Positions 35,392-44,235 of a stretch of 64,000 nucleotides of DNA are shown in pieces. Position 1 is the stretch's first letter. Every line of letters starts with the position of its first letter. The translations under genes were made by a program, and so were the position numbers. The stretch is from DSWT01 sp035420085 (GTDB taxonomy: Bacteria > Chloroflexota > Anaerolineae > B4-G1 > SLSP01): NCBI GenBank assembly GCA_035420085.1, contig DAOLUH010000021.1:1-64000 (forward strand), given 5' to 3'. The notes beneath the pieces were generated by a model, which was not told the origin of the DNA, searched no databases, and saw only the letters and a list, made by a program, of their open reading frames with translations.

Positions 35392-36702
35392 ATGTCTGGA
35401 AAGTTGGTACGATTGATGCTGACAATGGTTATGCTGTCAAGCCTTCTGATGGCGTGCGGCAAGAAGCAGCCGGCGGAAGTCAAGGTAGACATGCCTGCCG
35501 TCCTGCGGGTGTGGATTACCTGGGGCGACGATCCGACGCAAATCCAGGAGCTTTTCAACCGTTTTGGCGAGGCCAACAATGTGAAGGTGGAAGTCAACTC
35601 GCCGGTTGAAGCCGACAAGGTCATCGCAGCGCTCTCCGGCACCGAGCCGCCGGACATTCTGGTGCTCGGCGGCCCGGATGACGTTTCGACGTGGGTCAAC
35701 GAAGGTCTGGTCGCGCCGCTAGATGAACTCGCCGCCACCCACGGCATTGATCTGGGCGATATTTATCCCGCGATGCTGGCGCAAGGCAAGTATAAGGGGA
35801 AATTATACGCCCTACCCTGGGGATCGGATACCTACGGCCTCTACTGGAACAAGGACCTGTTCGAGGAAGCCGGTCTCGATCCCGAAAAACCGCCGAAGAC
35901 AATGGAAGAGATGCTCGAATACGCCGACAAGCTCACCAAGGTTGAAGCCGATGGAACGATCACACAACTCGGCTTTGTGCCCGACTTCTCGTGGAGCCAC
36001 ATCGAACAATACGTCAAACTTTATGGCAGTTATTGGTTCAACGACGACGGCACCAAAGTCCAGTTGGACACGCCGGAGATGATCGCCGCGTTGAAGTGGG
36101 AGCAACAATTCTACACCAAGTACGGCATCGAAGAGGTGCTGCGCTTCGTCTCATCCACCGGCGAATACTCGTCGCCTGAGCACGGTTTTATGGCCGGCAA
36201 GATTGCGATGATGGTGGATGGCGAGTGGATGACGGGCGACAACTTCATCGGCGGCCTGGCGCCGGATTTGTGGTATGGCGTCGGCCCTATCCCCTACCCC
36301 GCCTCCAAGCCGGAGCGGAAAGGCACAAACGTCGTCGGCGGCACGGTGGCCCTCATCCCCAGTGGAGTGAAGAACAAGGACGCCGCCGCCAAATTGTTGG
36401 CCTGGATGATGAGTCCCGAAATTCTTGCCGAGGAGATGGTCGCCAACTTCAATCTGCCGTCCAGCAAAGAGGCCGCCAAAGATCCTCGTTTCCGCGCCAA
36501 CGAGAAGTTTGCAGTGTTTATGGATCTGGCGAGTTCTCCCAACGCGACCTTCCACATCTTCACCCCCATCAGCGCCGACCTGTTGACCGAATTGGATTTG
36601 ATCGAGCAGCAGGTACTACACGAAGGGGCAGACCCCGCCCCGCTGCTCAAAGCCGCGCAGGATAAATTGCAGCCGATGCTCGACAAAGCCCTGGGCCAGT
36701 AA
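35392..36702 (+). CDS. ABC sugar transporter, substrate-binding lipoprotein
   Basis: 436 residues with a lipoprotein signal (LMLTMVMLSSLLMACGKK; lipobox LMAC, Cys about 22). Cluster-B extracellular binding protein (family 1, MalE/UgpB-like): RVWITWGDDPTQIQELFNRF near the N-terminus, YALPWGSDTYGLYWNKDLFEEAG, and GKIAMMVDGEWM. It captures an oligosaccharide or glycoside for the two permeases downstream. AAAGGAGGAAAC precedes the ATG. No ATPase gene is in the cluster, so a shared MsmX-like ATPase encoded elsewhere is likely. The ligand cannot be read. Confidence 0.92.
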   Translation: MSGKLVRLMLTMVMLSSLLMACGKKQPAEVKVDMPAVLRVWITWGDDPTQIQELFNRFGEANNVKVEVNSPVEADKVIAALSGTEPPDILVLGGPDDVSTWVNEGLVAPLDELAATHGIDLGDIYPAMLAQGKYKGKLYALPWGSDTYGLYWNKDLFEEAGLDPEKPPKTMEEMLEYADKLTKVEADGTITQLGFVPDFSWSHIEQYVKLYGSYWFNDDGTKVQLDTPEMIAALKWEQQFYTKYGIEEVLRFVSSTGEYSSPEHGFMAGKIAMMVDGEWMTGDNFIGGLAPDLWYGVGPIPYPASKPERKGTNVVGGTVALIPSGVKNKDAAAKLLAWMMSPEILAEEMVANFNLPSSKEAAKDPRFRANEKFAVFMDLASSPNATFHIFTPISADLLTELDLIEQQVLHEGADPAPLLKAAQDKLQPMLDKALGQ

Positions 36703-36709
36703 TTCACCT

Positions 36710-36744
36710 CACCCTTGCGAAGGTGAAGAACCTTCGCAAGGGTG
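36710..36744 (+). other. Intercistronic hairpin
   Basis: Perfect 15-bp stem CACCCTTGCGAAGGT / ACCTTCGCAAGGGTG with a 5-base loop and no U-run, between the binding-protein and permease genes. Such structures usually protect the upstream mRNA or attenuate read-through, giving more binding protein than permease. It shares the GCGAAGGT core with the hairpin at 56542-56577 and so may belong to a repeat family. Confidence 0.75.
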
Positions 36745-36772
36745 AATTATGTAAAAAACAGGAGGTCAGTCA

Positions 36773-37729
36773 ATGACATTGACAGAAACCCTTGTGAAAC
36801 CTAAACGCCGGCGTTGGAGTCCCGCAACCCGCCGTAATTTCATCAAAGGCATGCTCTTTATCTCGCCGTGGATTTTGGGTTTTCTCTTCTTTACGTTATA
36901 TCCGATGGCCTCATCTTTGTATATCAGTTTCACCGAACACCACATCCGTACCGCTTCCGAATGGATCGGACTGGAAAACTATCTCAACCTGCTCCACGAC
37001 CGCCGCTTCTGGACATCGCTCTACAACACAGTGTATATGGTGGTGATCGCTGTCCCGCTGGAACTGCTCTGCGCCTTTGTGTTCGCTGTACTGCTCAACC
37101 TGAAACTACGCGGCCAATCGGTGTATCGCTTGATCTACTATCTGCCCTCCATTGTGCCGCTGGTCGCCAGCAGTATGCTGTGGATGTGGATTCTCAACAC
37201 CAATAACGGTATCCTCAACGTGCTCCTGGGATACTTCGGCATCAAAGGGCCAAGCTGGCTCACCGATCCCACCTGGGCAAAACCGGCCTTGATCATCATG
37301 GGATTGTGGGGCATCGGCAACACCATCGTCATCTACCTTTCTGGGATCCAGGATGTGCCTACCTCGCTGCTGGAAGCCGCCGAACTGGATGGCGCTTCCT
37401 GGATACAACGCCTCTGGTATGTCACCATTCCCATGGTTTCTTCCATCACCCTCTTCAACCTGATTATGGGCGTGATCGGGATGTTCCAGTATTTCACACA
37501 GGCATACATCTTCGCCGCAGCGCAGAGCGGGCGCGCCAATAATGTGCTCGGCAGCCCGCTCGACTCCACCCTTTTCTACAGCGTGTACCTGTACGACCGA
37601 TTCAGCAACCTCAAAATGGGATACGCCGCCGCGATGGCATGGATCCTGTTCGCCATTATTTTGGTCTGCACCCTGCTGCTCCTGCGTTTCTCAGAGCGAT
37701 GGACTTATTATGAAGGTGGGGAGAGATAA
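36773..37729 (+). CDS. ABC sugar permease (MalF-type)
   Basis: 318 residues, six helices. The EAA loop that docks the ATPase is EAAELDGASWIQRLWYVTIPM (about 202-222). N-terminal FISPWILGFLFFTLYPMASSLYISF is characteristic of CUT1 permeases. It pairs with the MalG-type permease whose ATG follows this stop by one base. A GGAGG Shine-Dalgarno precedes the start. Confidence 0.93.
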   Translation: MTLTETLVKPKRRRWSPATRRNFIKGMLFISPWILGFLFFTLYPMASSLYISFTEHHIRTASEWIGLENYLNLLHDRRFWTSLYNTVYMVVIAVPLELLCAFVFAVLLNLKLRGQSVYRLIYYLPSIVPLVASSMLWMWILNTNNGILNVLLGYFGIKGPSWLTDPTWAKPALIIMGLWGIGNTIVIYLSGIQDVPTSLLEAAELDGASWIQRLWYVTIPMVSSITLFNLIMGVIGMFQYFTQAYIFAAAQSGRANNVLGSPLDSTLFYSVYLYDRFSNLKMGYAAAMAWILFAIILVCTLLLLRFSERWTYYEGGER

Positions 37730-37730
37730 T

Positions 37731-38816
37731 ATGACCAACATCGCGCGCACTATGGAACGTGCATTGGGGAGAAAGCGCTACGTATGGCAGCGGGCGCTAT
37801 TCAAGGTATTAGGCCACATCGTCGTTTTTGGCGTCGGCCTCTTCTTTCTGGTCCCTGCCTTGTGGATGTTCTTCACCGCTTTCAAGTCGAGCAAAGACGT
37901 ATTTCGCTTTCCGCCTACCCTGTTGCCCTACGACAACCAATACGTCACCATCAACGGTAAAGCATACCCCCTCTACAATGTTCCGGTGAACGGAGAAATG
38001 CGGCAGTTGGCGGCCCTTAAAATCGCGGAGGGGCAAGGCACATTCGTCAATCCCAATGATCCTACCGAAGTCATTGAAACGCGAGCGCGTTATGCCGAAC
38101 CGATATTCACGATCAAATTCCAATGGCGCAACTTCAGCGATGCAATAAACCGTGGCGTGCGCCCTGGCCTGAAAGTCAATTTCTGGACTTACCTTAAAAA
38201 CAGCTTGATCGTCGCCTTCTTTACCATCATCGGCACATTGCTCTCGTGTGTTCCGGCGGCCTATGGATTTTCACGAATCCAATGGCCTGGCCGCGAATTA
38301 GTTTTTATGTTGGTTTTAAGCACGATGATGCTCCCCTATCAGGTGACGATGATTCCGCTCTACCTGCTTTTCACCGAAACGCTGAAGTGGGGGAACTCGC
38401 TGCTCCCAATCATCGTGCCCTCGTTCTTCGCCAACGCCTTCGACATCTTCTTGCTGCGGCAGTTCTTCCGCACCATCCCCGAAGATTTGGTGGACGCGGC
38501 GCGGGTGGATGGAGCGTCCGAGCTGCACATCCTGCTCAAGCTGATCATCCCCTTGTCCACGCCCATCCTGGCGGCGATCACCGTCTTCACGTTCCTGTGG
38601 GCCTGGAACGACTTCCTCGGCCCCCTGCTCTACCTGAACAACCCGGAAAAATTCACCCTGGCGATTGGCCTGCAAGATTTCCAGGGGCAGCGCAACACCG
38701 AATGGAACCAACTGATGGCAGCCGCGGTCGTCTTTACCGTGCCGATCATCATCGCCTATTTCTTCGCGCAGCGGACGTTCATCGAAGGAATTAAGTTAAC
38801 GGGAACGAAAGGATAG
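37731..38816 (+). CDS. ABC sugar permease (MalG-type) with long periplasmic insert
   Basis: 361 residues from the ATG at 37731; the longer frame to 37542 overlaps the other permease and is not protein-like. EAA loop: DAARVDGASELHILLKLIIPL. Typical MalG proteins are about 280 residues; here about 80 additional residues lie between helix 1 and helix 2 (about 55-135, FPPTLLPYDNQYVTINGKAY and on), outside the membrane, probably contacting the binding protein. Near-overlap with the upstream permease (TAATATG) indicates coupling. Confidence 0.92.
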   Translation: MTNIARTMERALGRKRYVWQRALFKVLGHIVVFGVGLFFLVPALWMFFTAFKSSKDVFRFPPTLLPYDNQYVTINGKAYPLYNVPVNGEMRQLAALKIAEGQGTFVNPNDPTEVIETRARYAEPIFTIKFQWRNFSDAINRGVRPGLKVNFWTYLKNSLIVAFFTIIGTLLSCVPAAYGFSRIQWPGRELVFMLVLSTMMLPYQVTMIPLYLLFTETLKWGNSLLPIIVPSFFANAFDIFLLRQFFRTIPEDLVDAARVDGASELHILLKLIIPLSTPILAAITVFTFLWAWNDFLGPLLYLNNPEKFTLAIGLQDFQGQRNTEWNQLMAAAVVFTVPIIIAYFFAQRTFIEGIKLTGTKG

Positions 38817-38825
38817 AGACCGGCT

Positions 38826-39806
38826 ATGAAAATCTGGCCTGTACCGACGATTGAAGTGCTGCCCTTTTCCGAAATTGATGAGCCGCGTTCCGTCGTTCTG
38901 ATCACCAGCGCGCCGGCCTGGCAGGCAGTCCATCATCGGCTACACCTTCCCATCGCCTGGCGAATGGACCCCCAGGAAGCCACGCGCGAGCACTGGGATG
39001 CATTGTCGGACAACTCAAGCGGCAATGTGGTCTATGCTGTTGGCGGCGGATTGGTCGCCGACGCCGCCAAATACGTCGCCGTACATCATAGTTTGCCGCT
39101 CGTATGTCTGCCCACCGCACTCTCGGTAGATGCCTTTTTCACCTGGACTTCAGGCATTCGCCGCGACGGATGCGTGACTTACTTCAAGACGAAGCCTCCC
39201 GACCATGTGATGATGGACTTCGACGTACTAACCGCCGCGCCGCCCCCTATCCGCGCTGCTGGCATCTGCGACGTCCTCTCCATTGCCACCGGCTTGTGGG
39301 ACTGGCGCTTCGCCGAGGACCGCGGGCAGAATCCACCGGAGATGGCCTACAACCCATCCGTGGCTCGCGTCGCCGCGGCAATTTTGCAGAGCGCGCTGGA
39401 CTGCGCCGAAGCCGCCGGGCGTGGCGACCGAGATGGTCTCAAGCAACTTCTCGATTGTCTGGTGATGGAAGTTCAACTCTGCAACCAGATGGGACATTCT
39501 CGCCCGGAGGAAGGCAGCGAGCACTACTTCGCCTACGCCATGGAAAACGCAATGGGCGCGGGCCTCCCGCACGGTGATTTGGTGGGTCCCGGTATCGTCC
39601 TGATGGCCGAACGACAAGGGCAAGAGGTCGCGCCGCTGCGCCGAGCATTGCAGGCCTGCCACATCCCACTGGACAATATCCCGCAACCCGTGGTAGAATC
39701 AACGTTGCGCGCACTGCCGGAGTACGTGCGACGGCATCAGCTCCCCTACGGCATCGCGCATGAACTAGCCGGCGATGCTCCCCGCCCCCGTCTCGGGGGT
39801 GGGTAA
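38826..39806 (+). CDS. Glycerol-1-phosphate dehydrogenase-like metal enzyme
   Basis: 326 residues of the iron-containing alcohol dehydrogenase/dehydroquinate synthase fold, subgroup of sn-glycerol-1-phosphate dehydrogenases (AraM/EgsA). Nucleotide-binding VVYAVGGGLVADAAKYVA (68-85) and PLVCLPTALSVDAF; metal ligands by alignment with the family D149 (GICD), H233 (GSEH) and H249 (LPHGD). It would reduce or oxidise a polyol phosphate with NAD(P)(H) and Zn2+/Ni2+. In this locus a sugar-phosphate substrate is likelier than archaeal-type lipid synthesis. The last nine codons and the stop are REP hairpin sequence (39781-39803), so the natural C-terminus has been replaced. Confidence 0.82.
   Translation: MKIWPVPTIEVLPFSEIDEPRSVVLITSAPAWQAVHHRLHLPIAWRMDPQEATREHWDALSDNSSGNVVYAVGGGLVADAAKYVAVHHSLPLVCLPTALSVDAFFTWTSGIRRDGCVTYFKTKPPDHVMMDFDVLTAAPPPIRAAGICDVLSIATGLWDWRFAEDRGQNPPEMAYNPSVARVAAAILQSALDCAEAAGRGDRDGLKQLLDCLVMEVQLCNQMGHSRPEEGSEHYFAYAMENAMGAGLPHGDLVGPGIVLMAERQGQEVAPLRRALQACHIPLDNIPQPVVESTLRALPEYVRRHQLPYGIAHELAGDAPRPRLGGG
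39781..39803. repeat. REP hairpin 1 (loop TCT) at CDS 3' end
   Basis: Stem CCCGCCCCCG / CGGGGGTGGG with loop TCT; followed by GTAATGCC. It encodes the last residues of the upstream dehydrogenase (PRPRLGGG) and directly precedes its TAA. Confidence 0.85.
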
Positions 39807-39858
39807 TGCCACAACGCACTATGCGGAGGAGGAACGGGTGAAAGCGATACGCGCAGCA

Positions 39859-39879
39859 CGCCCCCGGGACGGGGGGGCG
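39859..39879. repeat. REP hairpin 2 (loop GGA)
   Basis: Stem CGCCCCCG / CGGGGGGGCG with loop GGA, followed by AGAGCA; opposite orientation to the TCT-loop hairpins on either side. Confidence 0.85.
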
Positions 39880-39899
39880 CAGAGCAAGGTCTCACGCTC

Positions 39900-39922
39900 C
39901 CCGCCCCCGTCTCGGGGGCGGG
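39900..39922. repeat. REP hairpin 3 (loop TCT)
   Basis: Perfect 10-bp stem CCCGCCCCCG / CGGGGGCGGG, loop TCT, followed by GTAACGCC as in hairpin 1. It lies 62 bases before the RAYT start. Confidence 0.88.
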
Positions 39923-39984
39923 TAACGCCAGAACACGCTATGAAAAGGATCAAGCAATAGACAAAATACAGAAAGGACACATCT

Positions 39985-40536
39985 ATGACGTTCAAGCCAC
40001 GCCATGACCCTACTCATCTCTACTTCGTCACGGCTACACTCTTGAAGTGGTATCCGCTTTTCACCCAGCCCGCCTACGCCGACATCGTCCTCAATTCCCT
40101 GGATTGGCACCGGCGGAATAACCGTTGGTTGTTATTCGCCTACGTAGTCATGCCCACACATCTCCACATCCTGATCAAACCGCTGGGGGTCTACACCATT
40201 TCCAATGTGCTGGAATCCTTTGGATCTTTCACAGCGCACGCCACTTTGAAACAACTGCAAGCGGAACAACGCAACGATGTACTGGCGGCGTTCAGCCAAC
40301 GGCGAGATGGCGACCGCAGCAAAGCGCATCAAGTCTGGCAGCCGCTTCAAGCGAAAAATGTGTTCAGTGAGCCGTTTTTGCGTGAAAAGATGGAATATAT
40401 TCACAACAATCCGGTAGCCAAGCATTGGGCGCTGGCGGAAACGCGAGCGGATTATCGTTATTCGAGCGCGTGTTTTTATGATGATGGGGCAAAGCCGGGA
40501 ATAGAAATAGATAACGTATGGGCGGAACCGGCATAG
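39985..40536 (+). CDS. REP-associated tyrosine transposase (RAYT, Y1 family)
   Basis: 183 residues. Y1 transposase fold: strand YFVTATL (13-19), HUH motif MPTHLHILI with H59 and H61, and helix MEYIHNNPVAKHWAL with the probable catalytic Y138, followed by YRYSSA. RAYTs are single-copy, domesticated IS200/IS605 relatives that nick and move REP hairpins. It is flanked by four REP hairpins (three upstream, one starting one base after its stop codon) whose alternating TCT and GGA loops match the array at 28391. It interrupts the sugar locus between the dehydrogenase and the GH4 gene, in the same direction. Confidence 0.9.
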   Translation: MTFKPRHDPTHLYFVTATLLKWYPLFTQPAYADIVLNSLDWHRRNNRWLLFAYVVMPTHLHILIKPLGVYTISNVLESFGSFTAHATLKQLQAEQRNDVLAAFSQRRDGDRSKAHQVWQPLQAKNVFSEPFLREKMEYIHNNPVAKHWALAETRADYRYSSACFYDDGAKPGIEIDNVWAEPA

Positions 40537-40537
40537 C

Positions 40538-40558
40538 CCGCCCCCGGGACGGGGGCGG
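40538..40558. repeat. REP hairpin 4 (loop GGA)
   Basis: Stem CCGCCCCCG / CGGGGGCGG, loop GGA, then TGAGCA; begins one base after the RAYT stop codon. Same orientation as hairpin 2. Confidence 0.88.
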
Positions 40559-40586
40559 TGAGCAAAGATGAACAAGGAGGCATCGT

Positions 40587-41882
40587 ATGAAAATAGCTGT
40601 CATTGGCGGTGGTTCGAGTTATACCCCTGAACTGATCAACGGTTTTTTGGAGCGCGTCGGCAGCCTGCCGGTGACCGAACTCTGGCTGATGGACATCTTA
40701 CCCGAACGCCTCGACGTGGTCGGGGGGTTCGCACAACGGATGGTGGCGGCGAAGGGCGCGCCGTTCGCCGTTCATCTGACCACGGACTTGCGCGAGGCGG
40801 TGCATGGCGCGAGCTACGTCATCACCCAACTGCGCGTCGGCTGGATGCAGGCGCGCCGCGAGGACGAGTACCTGGGGCGGCGGCACGGCCTTATCGGGCA
40901 GGAGACCACCGGGGTCGGCGGGATGGCGAAGGCGCTGCGCACCATCCCCGTCGCGCTCAACATCGCCCGGACAATGCAGACGGTCGCGCCTGGCGCGCTG
41001 TTAGTGAACTTCACCAACCCGTCGGGCCTCATCACCGAGGCGCTGGCGCGCTACGCGCCCGACGTGCCCTCGGTGGGCGTCTGCAACGTCGCCATCCACG
41101 TCAAAATGGAACTGCTCGAAGGACTAAAAGAGCGCCTGGGGCTGGACATCCCGCCAGAGCGCGCGCATTTGAACACGCTAGGGCTGAACCACCTCTCGTG
41201 GCATCGCGGCCTCACGATTGACGGCGAGGAAATGTGGCCGCGCATCATGGAGGGCTACATCGCGCATCTCAAAGCCGAGCCAGAGCCGGAATGGGACGTG
41301 CGCACTATCGAGACGCTGGGGATGATTCCCAACGGCTACCTGCACTACTATTACTACACCGCCGACAGAATCGCGGCGCAGGCCAAGTGGCCGCCGTCGC
41401 GCGCGGAAGGCGTGATGGAGATCGAGAAAAAGCTGCTCGCGCAGTACGCCGAACCGGACCGCACCGAGCCGCCGGAGGGCCTGATGCAGCGCGGTGGCGC
41501 GTACTACTCCACCGTGGCGACGCAACTGCTTAACGCCCATTACAACAACCTGGGCGAAGTTCACGTGGTCAACGTCCCGCATCGCGGCGCGGTCCCTGGT
41601 TGGCCGGAGGATTGGGTGCTGGAAATGCCCTGCACGGTCAACCGCGCCGGCATCACCCCGCTCCCGGCGGAGCCGCTGCCCCTGGCGTGCTTCGGTCTGC
41701 TGGCGAACGTCAAAGCCTACGAGCTGCTCACTGTCGAAGCCGCCGTTCACGGCGACCGCGACGCCGCGTACCAGGCGCTGCTCACCCACCCACTCGGCCC
41801 TGCGGCGGACAAGGTCCAGGCGGTGCTGGACGATCTACTGGAAACGAACCGGGCGTATCTGCCGCAATTTTGGGGCGAATGA
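40587..41882 (+). CDS. GH4 family glycosidase (6-phospho-beta-glucosidase-like)
   Basis: 431 residues. NAD-binding GGGSSYTPELI (7-17), HGLIGQETTGVGGMAKALRTI (100-120), NFTNPSGLITEA, GVCN (C166, N167) and GLNHLSW (H202). C166 and H202 are the expected Mn2+ ligands, and the CN pair is that of 6-phospho-beta-glucosidases. GH4 enzymes cleave by a redox-elimination mechanism using NAD+ and Mn2+. Whether the substrate is phosphorylated is open, because no PTS is present; the BadF-type kinase downstream could act before or after. AAGGAGG precedes the ATG. Confidence 0.9.
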   Translation: MKIAVIGGGSSYTPELINGFLERVGSLPVTELWLMDILPERLDVVGGFAQRMVAAKGAPFAVHLTTDLREAVHGASYVITQLRVGWMQARREDEYLGRRHGLIGQETTGVGGMAKALRTIPVALNIARTMQTVAPGALLVNFTNPSGLITEALARYAPDVPSVGVCNVAIHVKMELLEGLKERLGLDIPPERAHLNTLGLNHLSWHRGLTIDGEEMWPRIMEGYIAHLKAEPEPEWDVRTIETLGMIPNGYLHYYYYTADRIAAQAKWPPSRAEGVMEIEKKLLAQYAEPDRTEPPEGLMQRGGAYYSTVATQLLNAHYNNLGEVHVVNVPHRGAVPGWPEDWVLEMPCTVNRAGITPLPAEPLPLACFGLLANVKAYELLTVEAAVHGDRDAAYQALLTHPLGPAADKVQAVLDDLLETNRAYLPQFWGE

Positions 41883-41891
41883 AAGAATGGA

Positions 41892-41923
41892 GAATCAGCG
41901 AATCGGCGAATCACCAATCACGC
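41892..41923. repeat. Octamer array (GAATCAGC type)
   Basis: Four 8-bp units (GAATCAGC, GAATCGGC, GAATCACC, AATCACGC) between the GH4 and kinase genes; the same unit recurs at 55612 and 56384. Confidence 0.8.
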
Positions 41924-41939
41924 ATCAGGAGCACACACG

Positions 41940-42923
41940 ATGAAACCATACTTCCTCGGCATTGATGTTGGCGCAACGAAAAGCCACGCGCTGATTGCGG
42001 ACGAACACGGTCGCGCCGTCGGCTTTGGCGTGGGCGGCCCCGGCAGCCACGAAGTGATCGGCTATGACGGGCTACGCGCCGTTCTGCACACCATCATTGA
42101 CGCGGCGCTTGCCTCGGCCGGCATCGGCAAAGCGGACATTGCCGGCGCGGGCTTCGGCATCGCCGGCTACGACTGGCCCGGCGACACTGAACCGCACCGC
42201 CAGGTCATCGCCGCGCTGGAGCTACCCGCGCCCTACGCGCTGGTCAATGACACCATCGTCGGCCTGGTCGCCGGAGCGACAGAGGGCTGGGGCGTGGGCG
42301 TGGTCTCCGGGACAGGGAGCAACTGCTGGGGGCGCGACCGTCAGGGGCGTGAGGGGCGGATGACCGGCGGCGGCGGGATGTTCGCTGAATACGCCGGCGG
42401 CGGCGATCTGGTCGGCAAAGCCGTCCAGGTTGTGGCGCTGGCATGGGGTCGGCGCGGCCCGGCGACGCGCCTCACCGAAGCCTTCCTGGCCTTAACCGGC
42501 GCGCCGGATGCGCTAGATTTGCTCGAGGGGCTGTACCGCGGGCACTACCGGCTCACACCAAAGCACGCGCCCGTCATCTTTCAGGTTGCGGCGGAAGGCG
42601 ACGCCGTCGCGCAAGAGGTCATCCGCTGGGCCGGACGCGAACTGGGCAGCCTCGCCATCGGCGTCATCCGCCAGTTGGGGTTCGAGCACCTGAATTTTGA
42701 GGTTGTGCAGATCGGTAGCCTGTACAACGGCAGCCCGGCGATGGGCGAGACGATGCTGGCGACCATCCGCGAGGTTGCGCCCGGCGCGCGCGCCGTCCGC
42801 CTCGCTGCGCCGCCCGTCGTCGGCGGGGTGTTGCTGGGGATGGAACAAGCAGGGGTGGACTATCCCCCGCTGCGCCAGACCCTCATCGAGTCAACCACCG
42901 TACTATTAGCGTCAGCAGATTGA
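41940..42923 (+). CDS. BadF/NAGK-type sugar kinase
   Basis: 327 residues of the ASKHA fold: phosphate-1 FLGIDVGATKSHALIAD (5-21), GFGIAGYDWPG, NDTIVGLVAGA, phosphate-2 VVSGTGSNCWGRD, and GGGGMFAEYAGGGDLV. It matches the BadF/BadG/BcrA/BcrD ATPase family, whose sugar-kinase members include N-acetylglucosamine kinase. A role phosphorylating the imported (amino) sugar is the best inference from the neighbours. The stop codon is in a 9-bp repeat array (42913-42939). Confidence 0.87.
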   Translation: MKPYFLGIDVGATKSHALIADEHGRAVGFGVGGPGSHEVIGYDGLRAVLHTIIDAALASAGIGKADIAGAGFGIAGYDWPGDTEPHRQVIAALELPAPYALVNDTIVGLVAGATEGWGVGVVSGTGSNCWGRDRQGREGRMTGGGGMFAEYAGGGDLVGKAVQVVALAWGRRGPATRLTEAFLALTGAPDALDLLEGLYRGHYRLTPKHAPVIFQVAAEGDAVAQEVIRWAGRELGSLAIGVIRQLGFEHLNFEVVQIGSLYNGSPAMGETMLATIREVAPGARAVRLAAPPVVGGVLLGMEQAGVDYPPLRQTLIESTTVLLASAD

Positions 42924-42939
42924 GCAGATTCAGCAGATT
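42913..42939. repeat. Nonamer array (CAGCAGATT type)
   Basis: Three 9-bp units (CAGCAGATT, GAGCAGATT, CAGCAGATT) spanning the stop codon of the kinase gene. Confidence 0.7.
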
Positions 42940-42953
42940 TCAAAGTTGTGTTC

Positions 42954-43000
42954 GTAGTAACCGCTTTAGCGGTGTCGCAGACGGCTCAAGCCGTTACTAC
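42954..43000. repeat. GTAG-headed REP pair (BIME-like)
   Basis: GTAGTAAC, palindrome CCGCTTTAGCGG, a short spacer, palindrome CGGCTCAAGCCG, then GTTACTAC: two small hairpins in inverted orientation with GTAG heads, the signature tetranucleotide of REP elements. It lies between the kinase and ceramidase-like genes. Confidence 0.8.
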
Positions 43001-43038
43001 GAGCCTATATCTGCGGATAGAAAAATTGCGAGGTCTCT

Positions 43039-44235
43039 ATGGAACACTTGACCATCGGTTATGCGCAAAGCACCATCACACCCTCGCTAGCGCGTCCGGT
43101 CTATCTGGCCGGGTTTGGGCGCAACCGCGTCGCGCAGTCGGTTCACGACGACCTGTACGTGCGGGCGCTCGCGCTGCGTTACGGCGATACGCGGCTGGCG
43201 CTGGCGGCGCTCGACGTGATCGGGCTATTCCGCCATCACTGCCTGGAAGTGGCGGAACGGGTCACGGCTCAGGTTCCGGGCGCGCGGGTGATCCTCGCCA
43301 GCACCCACACGCACCACGGGCCGGATACAATGGGCTTGTGGGGGCCAAGCTACTTCAAATCCGGCGTTGACCCGGTTTATATGCGCGAACTCAAAGACAC
43401 GCTGACGGCCACCCTCGTCGCAGCGTTGGCAGCGCCGCAGCCCGCAAACTTGCGCAGCGCCGCCGTCCACGTCCCTGGCGTAGCGAAGAACGCCCGCGAT
43501 CCCAACATCGTAGATGACGAACTGACGTGCTTGCAATTCTGCGCGCCGGATGACGGCAAACCGCTGGTCACAGTGCTCATCTTCCCCTGCCACCCCGAAA
43601 CGCTGTGGTACGACAACCCGCACATCACCGCCGATTATCCCGGCTTCCTGCGCGCCCAGGTCGAAGCAGCGACCGGCGCGCCGTGCCTCTTCTTCTCCGG
43701 CGCGCTCGGCGGGATGATGACGCCCGATGTGCAGGAACACACGTTTGCCGCAGCGGAACGCATCGGCCACACGCTGGCGCAAGCCGCACTGACCGCCCTC
43801 TCCGGCGTTGCTCCCGCGCCGGTAGACCGCTTGACCCACACCCGCGAGGTTTACCGCATCCCGCTGCGTAATCCCCTCTTCAAGCTCTCACGCTTGTTAG
43901 GCGTGCTGCCCCGCGAAGCCGTTCCTGGGCGAACCGTCATGACAGAAGCCAACCTGATCAAACTTGGTCCGGTAACGTTGGCGACCGCGCCGGGCGAAGT
44001 CCTCCCCAAACTCGGCCTGGCGCTGAAAGCCGACCTCAAGCAGACCGGCGTGGCCGTGGCGGGCGTGATCGGCCTGGCGAACGACGAACTCGGCTACATC
44101 CTACCCGCCGAAGACTTCCGCTATCCCCGCAATCCGTTTAAGCCGGGCGAGCATTACGAAGAAACGATGTCTATCGCCAAAGAAGCCGGTTCCACCCTGA
44201 TGCAAGCCTGGCAGGAGTTGCGAGTAGCGAGTTAA
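43039..44235 (+). CDS. Neutral-ceramidase-like hydrolase, cytoplasmic
   Basis: 398 residues resembling the N-terminal domain of neutral/alkaline non-lysosomal ceramidases: GYAQSTITPSLARPVYLAGF, DVIGLFRHH, ILASTHTHHGPD (candidate Zn ligands), FPCHPETLW, SGALGGMM and ATAPGEVLPKLGLAL. There is no signal peptide and no C-terminal domain. Such short forms occur in bacterial sugar clusters, where they probably hydrolyse an amide or ester on a sugar derivative rather than ceramide; that is inference. The stop codon lies in a heptamer array. Confidence 0.75.
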   Translation: MEHLTIGYAQSTITPSLARPVYLAGFGRNRVAQSVHDDLYVRALALRYGDTRLALAALDVIGLFRHHCLEVAERVTAQVPGARVILASTHTHHGPDTMGLWGPSYFKSGVDPVYMRELKDTLTATLVAALAAPQPANLRSAAVHVPGVAKNARDPNIVDDELTCLQFCAPDDGKPLVTVLIFPCHPETLWYDNPHITADYPGFLRAQVEAATGAPCLFFSGALGGMMTPDVQEHTFAAAERIGHTLAQAALTALSGVAPAPVDRLTHTREVYRIPLRNPLFKLSRLLGVLPREAVPGRTVMTEANLIKLGPVTLATAPGEVLPKLGLALKADLKQTGVAVAGVIGLANDELGYILPAEDFRYPRNPFKPGEHYEETMSIAKEAGSTLMQAWQELRVAS

